Assembly (NCBI RefSeq): GCF_964355755.1
Contig: NC_092675.1
Coordinates: forward strand, 8,156,312-8,220,311
Source: Antedon mediterranea
Lineage: Eukaryota; Echinodermata; Crinoidea; Comatulida; Antedonidae
Direction of reading: 5' to 3'
DNA length: 64,000 nt
Below, one piece after another: positions 58,844-64,000 of the stretch (position 1 is the first letter of the stretch; each line of letters starts with the position of its first letter). Below the pieces are notes generated by a model. The model saw only the letters and a program-made list of their open reading frames with translations, was not told the DNA's origin and did no database searches. The position numbers were made by a program, and so were the translations under genes.

Positions 58844-59741
58844 ATGTTCTATTATTACTCACTGTATTTGAAGAAGTCGAACAATTGATGAAACAGAAAA
58901 GGTCAATCAGGAACTTTTAAATAATATTTCAGTAGGCCTACAGTTTCGATGACAAAAAGTTTTTGAGCAGCAAGTTCTGAGCGTGATAAAGGGACGACAG
59001 CGTGTGCTAGAATGTTTTTTGGTCTTTTCAATGGTAAGCTACCGTCAAAATCAATCACGCTTGTAAATCAAATTCCAACAGGCAAGGACATTCGCGGACT
59101 GGAAAGTCAATCACAATCCGTTCATGATAAACGAATGCAATGTAAAGTAGTTTGACAGTAAGGTACCCATGTTACCCACATCATAGAATTTTGAAGAATG
59201 TTGGATTTGTATTCTATATATTATTATACTGTACTAGGCTCATCAACTAGATGACACGTACAAATAATATAGGCACTCAGTACTAAAAGTGTATATACTG
59301 TATATGCATCAGATATGCATCAGGTCATATCATAGTATATCGCAAACATTCAATTCAACATTTATTTCTACCAAAATCAAACATCAACATATGTATATTT
59401 AATAAACAAAAATATAGTAATAAAAATAAAAACAAAAACAAAAAGCATCATTTGGTCGAGGCAGAGATTCCATACAAAAAAGTATTACATCAAGTACACA
59501 TAGACCCTGATGATTAAAGATTAAACGAACTGTTTGACAAAAATCCTAGCCGAATGAGAGAACGGAATAAGAGCAGTATGTATAGATACAAAATAGAATT
59601 AAATTAAATTACTGCAGTTCCATCACCACCACCTTGTCCCAATTCTTCTCAATTATTTTCTTGAGTCCAGATAAATTATGATTCATTGTAGTATAGGCTT
59701 ACAGTATTCGTTTTTCCCGCGATAACTCCTATTAGGAGTTG
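58844..59741. other. Upstream of the transposase, non-coding
   Basis: The far end of the element should be here, but I could not find terminal inverted repeats matching 50.85 kb. An A-rich low-complexity stretch is at 59400-59450. Confidence 0.4.
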
Positions 59742-59935
59742 CGGGTCGGAAAGTGTGAGTTGCGAGTCGGAAAGTGCGAATTGCGAGTCAGAAAGTGCGA
59801 GTTGCGGGTCGGAAAGTGCGAATTGTGAGTCAGAAAGTGCGAGTTGCGGGTCAGAAACTGCGAGTTGCTAGTCGGAAAGTGCGAGTTGCGAGTCGGAAAG
59901 TGCGAGTTGCGAGTCGGAAACTGCGAGTAGATATC
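59742..59935. repeat. 21-bp minisatellite, about nine units
   Basis: The unit is GAGTTGCGAGTCGGAAAGTGC (21 bp, one base over the display limit if extended). Because the period is a multiple of three, it keeps frames open on both strands (minus: FPTRNSH repeats). That explains the ORFs at 59732-60157. Confidence 0.9.
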
Positions 59936-62124
59936 GGGGTTGACAACATGCAGAATAAACACAAATACATGCTTTGTTCAAGTACACGTACAGTACATGA
60001 TTGTAGGCATATGTCAAATGTATTACGTGTATTTAAAGTAACTTTAGCAGAGTACAGGGCCCACAACTACAATGTAGAAGGGATTATTATTACTTATACA
60101 GTATTGTTTGATGAATGTGTGATACAGTTGTATTTTAGTTGTTGTTCAACTCGATGATAAAATGTACACAAACTAAGATTGTAAAATGGGTGTAGCAATT
60201 ATGACCTCATCGCATAACTTTGATATATATGAGTTAGTTTTTGATCAAACTGAAATAACTCATCATCTTTAAGAAGAAATTTAGATTATTATATTTTATT
60301 TTATTAATTTCGGCAAAAACAATTATACAAACATAACAATACAAAAAATAGCTAGATTTTGCGCCATGGAGCAACAAAAGAGGCTAACACAGCTTCTGTC
60401 GCCAATTAGGCGTGCCACAAAAAAGATGACATCTTACTTTAAGTCACAATCCCTTAATTGGTATAGCACACAACAAGTGTCCATGACAGGTAAATTTATT
60501 GGCCCTTTGGTTGGGAGAACCTAGTACAAAAGTCTGCATATAGACTTATTTATTTATTATGATTTATGAAAATGATTGTACAATTTAATAAAGTTAAAAG
60601 TAAAGTATAAAATAAAAATGCATTAAAATCATCTGGTATGCTAAACTGTCAGACTTCTTATATTTATTAGAAGGTAGCAGACACAAATACCTGCCCCAGG
60701 GTGGGAGTTATTTGCTTCATGGAGACCATGCATGATTGCAATGATTGAAATCACAGGTTAAATCCTTCACAGAAGAATTCATTTTGATTCATTATCTCTG
60801 AATCCCCATCCAACCACCAACCCCACCTCAGCTCATCCTCTCATTCTCAACCAACATCCACATACCATACATCCTTGAGATGGTTCAAATGTACACTTTA
60901 AATCAGATTATTTTGATACAACATTACCCCTAAATGCCAGTTTTTCCTTATTTTTGTACATGAACCTTTAAACAAAGAAAAATCTGCGAGATCTATCTTT
61001 TTGTATGAATGATGGTTATTTCTTTACCATGAAAGAGTTCGTCGTTTTTTTAATATTTACGGTTTAAAAACAAGAGTATATCCAATAACAATAAGCAATA
61101 CAGCAGACGGAATTGTAATTTATAAACCGGGTTGGGGTAAGAGTCTCCACCAAGTCACATATAATTATACACCATCATTATCGTCGGTATAATGTTAATG
61201 TGAAATGTAAAAGAATATTTATATCAAGCACCTTGATTGAATTTGTTGTATTAAAAATCATTGTCAATTCAATGCAAGGTTTCGATTTTACATGAGATTA
61301 TCATTCTTCATTGATCATCACATTATATATTGTTTATCTATCTATACATTCAAATCTACGAGTAGTGGTGTTCACAGAATGTCTACCCAGGGAGTTGTAT
61401 ACCTATGTACATTCTCCTTTGTGTTTAAATTAAGCATTTTGTAATCAAAATGTTGAGCTATTTGCTAGTTCACCATTCATATCATAACCTTGAATGATCT
61501 GTCTTCTGGGACTGTTTAGTGACCTTTGAGATATAAACACAGGATTTTATGAGAATTCTATGCAAATCATGCTTATTACAGTGTATTCTGTTTTCGTAAA
61601 TGACCGATTGGACTCCAGGACATTCATATCGGCATGTGAATAAAGTAAAAAACAGAGAGCTATGGAAAGTTACAAATACCCAAATCAATTACAAAAAATA
61701 GACCCTTTTATCATTCATCATTGCAAAGTGTTAAAACAAAAATCAGTACATTGTTTATTGGAAAACATATCAAATAATTTACATAAATACATAGTCAAAT
61801 ATCGTATGCGGATAAAAAGGTATACATTCTGAACTCATTAAATTATTATTAACCAAATAGGTTTGATTGAATTTCAAACGGGCTAAACGGATGTTCACTG
61901 GTATTTGATATGGCCTAATTTTCTATTTATAATTAAATAAATAATTTCTATGTATAATATTAATGACCATTTATTACACTATCCAATACTGATAAAAAAC
62001 CAAACTATTATGTATAAGAAAATCCTAAAATTGATTGTATTTGTAAAATAAAATATCACTGTATTATTTTACGAAACCTCATTAGGGCTTTTGTTTGTTG
62101 ATTATGCCCAGTCGAATTTGAAAA
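59936..62124. other. Non-coding sequence
   Basis: A weak 40-codon frame from 60366 (MEQQKRLTQLLSPIRRATKK) reaches a GTAAAT donor but has no visible continuation. At 61597-61690, sequence related to the hairpin region of 62.95 kb (TCGGCATGTGAATAAAGTA, AACAGAGAG) appears. No gene is supported. Confidence 0.4.
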
Positions 62125-62630
62125 ACACTATGAAAGCACCAGCATATCAAGCGAGGGTTCCTAAATTTTTCTTATTCTCACAGATTTCCTCATTACATGA
62201 TCGTTTTAAAATAATTAGTTAATTAAATTATATCACCGGGCGGCTAAGAATGAATGTTCTGTACCTACAGTGGGTCTGGGGTGTGTGTGTTTGTGTTACA
62301 TTTCAAATGTGTTGTTTGGGCTGTATATATTTGAACCGATACATTTCTTTCATTTTTCTGTACATAGGTCTAATAATATAATTATGAATTATTACAATTG
62401 CCCAATTCTACTTAAAACATTCAATAGAATGAATTGAGTATGATTGGACATTAAAGTATGTATTGATTTATATCCAAAGGCAAATTACTGAAAAAATGAC
62501 AATGCTGTGGCTGGATCTCAATGGAGATACAAAAAAAAGAGAAAGCTAAATCAAAACGATAAGTAAAACAGTCAGAAAAGTTAGCAGAGCTTTCGGCCAA
62601 CACTAGCCCTTCATCAGTGCAAGTGATTTA
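62125..62630 (+). repeat. Second copy of the tRNA-derived dispersed repeat
   Basis: Same order of blocks as 22287-22930: GCATATCAAGC, CTTATTCTCACAGATTTCCT, ATATCACCGGGCGG, CAAATTACTGAAAAAATGAC and CAACACTAGCCCTTCATCA. The tRNA-like head is largely deleted. Confidence 0.75.
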
Positions 62631-62791
62631 TATATATATATCGTCTCTGGCTTTTTTTAAAAACATTTAGGAGAGTACATCCGGGCATCCGTGTCAAGTC
62701 GACTCGATTTACACGTGGAATTAGTTACATATCCCATTCCCAAGAATACCTACAGTAATGCATTTTTGCACGCTGGTAGGAGTTTTTTTTT

Positions 62792-63050
62792 TATTTGATT
62801 TGAGTATTTAAAAACTTTAATTACTCTCTGTTTTTGCATACGCTGTTTTTGATACTTTATTCACATGCCGATGCGAATGTCCTTCAATCCTGTCGGTTGT
62901 TTACGATATAAGCATTGGCATTCGGTTTTCGTAAACAACCGACAGGATTGAAGGACATTTACATCGGCATGTGAATAAAGTATCAAAAACAGCGTATGCA
63001 AAAACAGAGAGTAATTAAAGTTTTTAAATACTCAAATCAAATAAAAAAAA
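62792..63050. repeat. Near-perfect ~115-bp inverted repeat with 24-bp spacer
   Basis: The left arm (62792-62905) and right arm (62930 to about 63050) pair almost fully, e.g. CTTCAATCCTGTCGGTTGTT with AACAACCGACAGGATTGAAG, and GCATACGCTGTTTTTGATAC with its complement. Only one or two mismatches were seen. Diverged single-arm copies are at about 61610 and 63655. Confidence 0.92.
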
Positions 63051-64000
63051 ATCAAATTATTTTATCATTCATCCTTAAAACACTATATGTTTATTTGGAA
63101 ATGAAGTAAAAAACATGATGGGCCAATGTCGTGGAGACTTTTTCGCACCTCCAAATATGTTCAGTTACATCCATCAAAACTTAACATCCGCGTTTTCGAA
63201 ACGGCCACCCGCACACACTTTTTATGTATCTTAACTGAAGGGGTATACGAATGTAATTTAAATAAAATGTTCTGCTGAATGAAATACATTAATAGCTAAA
63301 ACGAAAACTAAAGAGCATCTCATCAATTATTTTTTAGAATTAATATGGTGTGAACTTTTAATTCGCTACTGCCCACAGTCCCACGTATCCCTCCAATTTA
63401 CTGCGGACTGTAGCACCCCACACACCATTCCCTATTGTCAAACTATAATATCAGCTCACAGAGTTTTAACACGTCACGGGTCTCGCATTTTTAATGAAAC
63501 ACACATTTCGCACAAACACTGTGTAGGCCTACGCGCATCTTTTGTTGAACTTACGCATTACAGTATCTGTTGCTCCGATATTGTAATAAACGTCAGGTTG
63601 GTAATTCCCCCTCCTCCCCCAACCGGAGCCAATGCGTATATGTAATGTTGCATACAGCGCAAACAGAGAGCAATTTAAGTTTTTAAACACAATGTTTATT
63701 TGGAGAAATGATTTAGTACAAATATCGTACAGTACATATGGATAAAAGTAGTATAATTCGTATTTAATAATTTCAAAATCCAAACAAAATAAATAGTGAA
63801 ATTAGTACATTTTAAAGAGAAGTACCAATTACGAAATCATTTTTTAATATATCCCCGCAACATGTGTAGGCCTAAATATTTTTTCATTCAGCTTTTTTTT
63901 TTATCATTTTCAATTTCGGTTTTTGACATAGGCCTAATAATAAGTGAAAATATGCTCAAAATGGTCTAAATGTACTTCATTTCATTTTCTATATATATGT
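63051..64000. other. Non-coding end of window
   Basis: Contains a diverged piece (63655-63720) of the hairpin-associated repeat. Nothing else recognised. Confidence 0.4.

Noticed and set aside
60366-60491. Plus-strand exon starting MEQQKRLTQLLSPIRR with a GT donor
   Set aside because: No acceptor-linked continuation or domain. Forty open codons are not enough evidence.

Overview
The window is nuclear DNA of a multicellular animal. Exons are small and phase-1, bounded by GT/AG; the composition is AT-rich; and transposable elements (TEs) from most animal classes make up much of the sequence. Frequent AGGCCTAGGCCT-type words, two peritrophin (chitin-binding) genes, a secreted EGF-repeat gene and an ALKBH2 relic suggest a marine deuterostome, perhaps an echinoderm. 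That taxonomic guess is inference.

Layout. 1-376: last exon of a peritrophin-type gene. 1.2-12.06 kb: an ALKBH2-like gene whose first exon (1270-1464) and decayed last exon (11764-12056) are separated by about 10 kb of nested mobile DNA. That DNA comprises a foldback element with ~750-bp arms, a CR1/L2-like LINE relic, and a second foldback split by a 4.6-kb Tx1/L1-like LINE with a 14-bp target duplication. 12.5 kb: a DNA polymerase B C-terminal fragment like those of Polinton/Maverick elements. 13.2-20.6 kb: head-to-tail non-autonomous Helitrons. The first is split by a Rex1/Babar-like LINE with an intact 975-codon ORF; the second carries a possible captured MADF-like fragment.

22.3-24.1 kb: a tRNA-derived repeat, then copy 1 of a secreted-protein promoter and signal exon plus an EGF exon. 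24.8-25.7 kb: an unrecognised minus-strand gene candidate. 26.7-28.95 kb: a second peritrophin-type exon broken in one codon-precise place by an internally deleted Ty3-like LTR element with TSD GTTAC. The LTR element itself contains a LINE tail and a TTAA-type MITE. 30.6-37.8 kb: a ~7-kb unit bounded by ~600-bp inverted repeats. 39.2-49.2 kb: the best host gene, a signal peptide exon followed by six symmetric phase-1 EGF exons and a short terminal exon. Its large first intron holds a broken signal-exon copy, a Helitron, a SINE, tandem arrays and foldbacks. 50.8-59 kb: a probable CACTA/EnSpm-like element, with a subterminal repeat array, a DUF4806-like multi-exon gene and a transposase ORF. 59-64 kb: non-coding, with a 21-bp minisatellite, a dispersed repeat and a near-perfect hairpin.

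The host genes with clear family membership encode secreted, cysteine-rich proteins (chitin binding, EGF) and a DNA-repair dioxygenase relic. Two of the three have been damaged by insertions. I found no CRISPR array, rRNA or operon-like organisation, as expected for an animal genome. No convincing new system is evident. The most unusual structures are the multi-level insertion nests, the tandem Helitrons and the triplicated promoter/signal exon.
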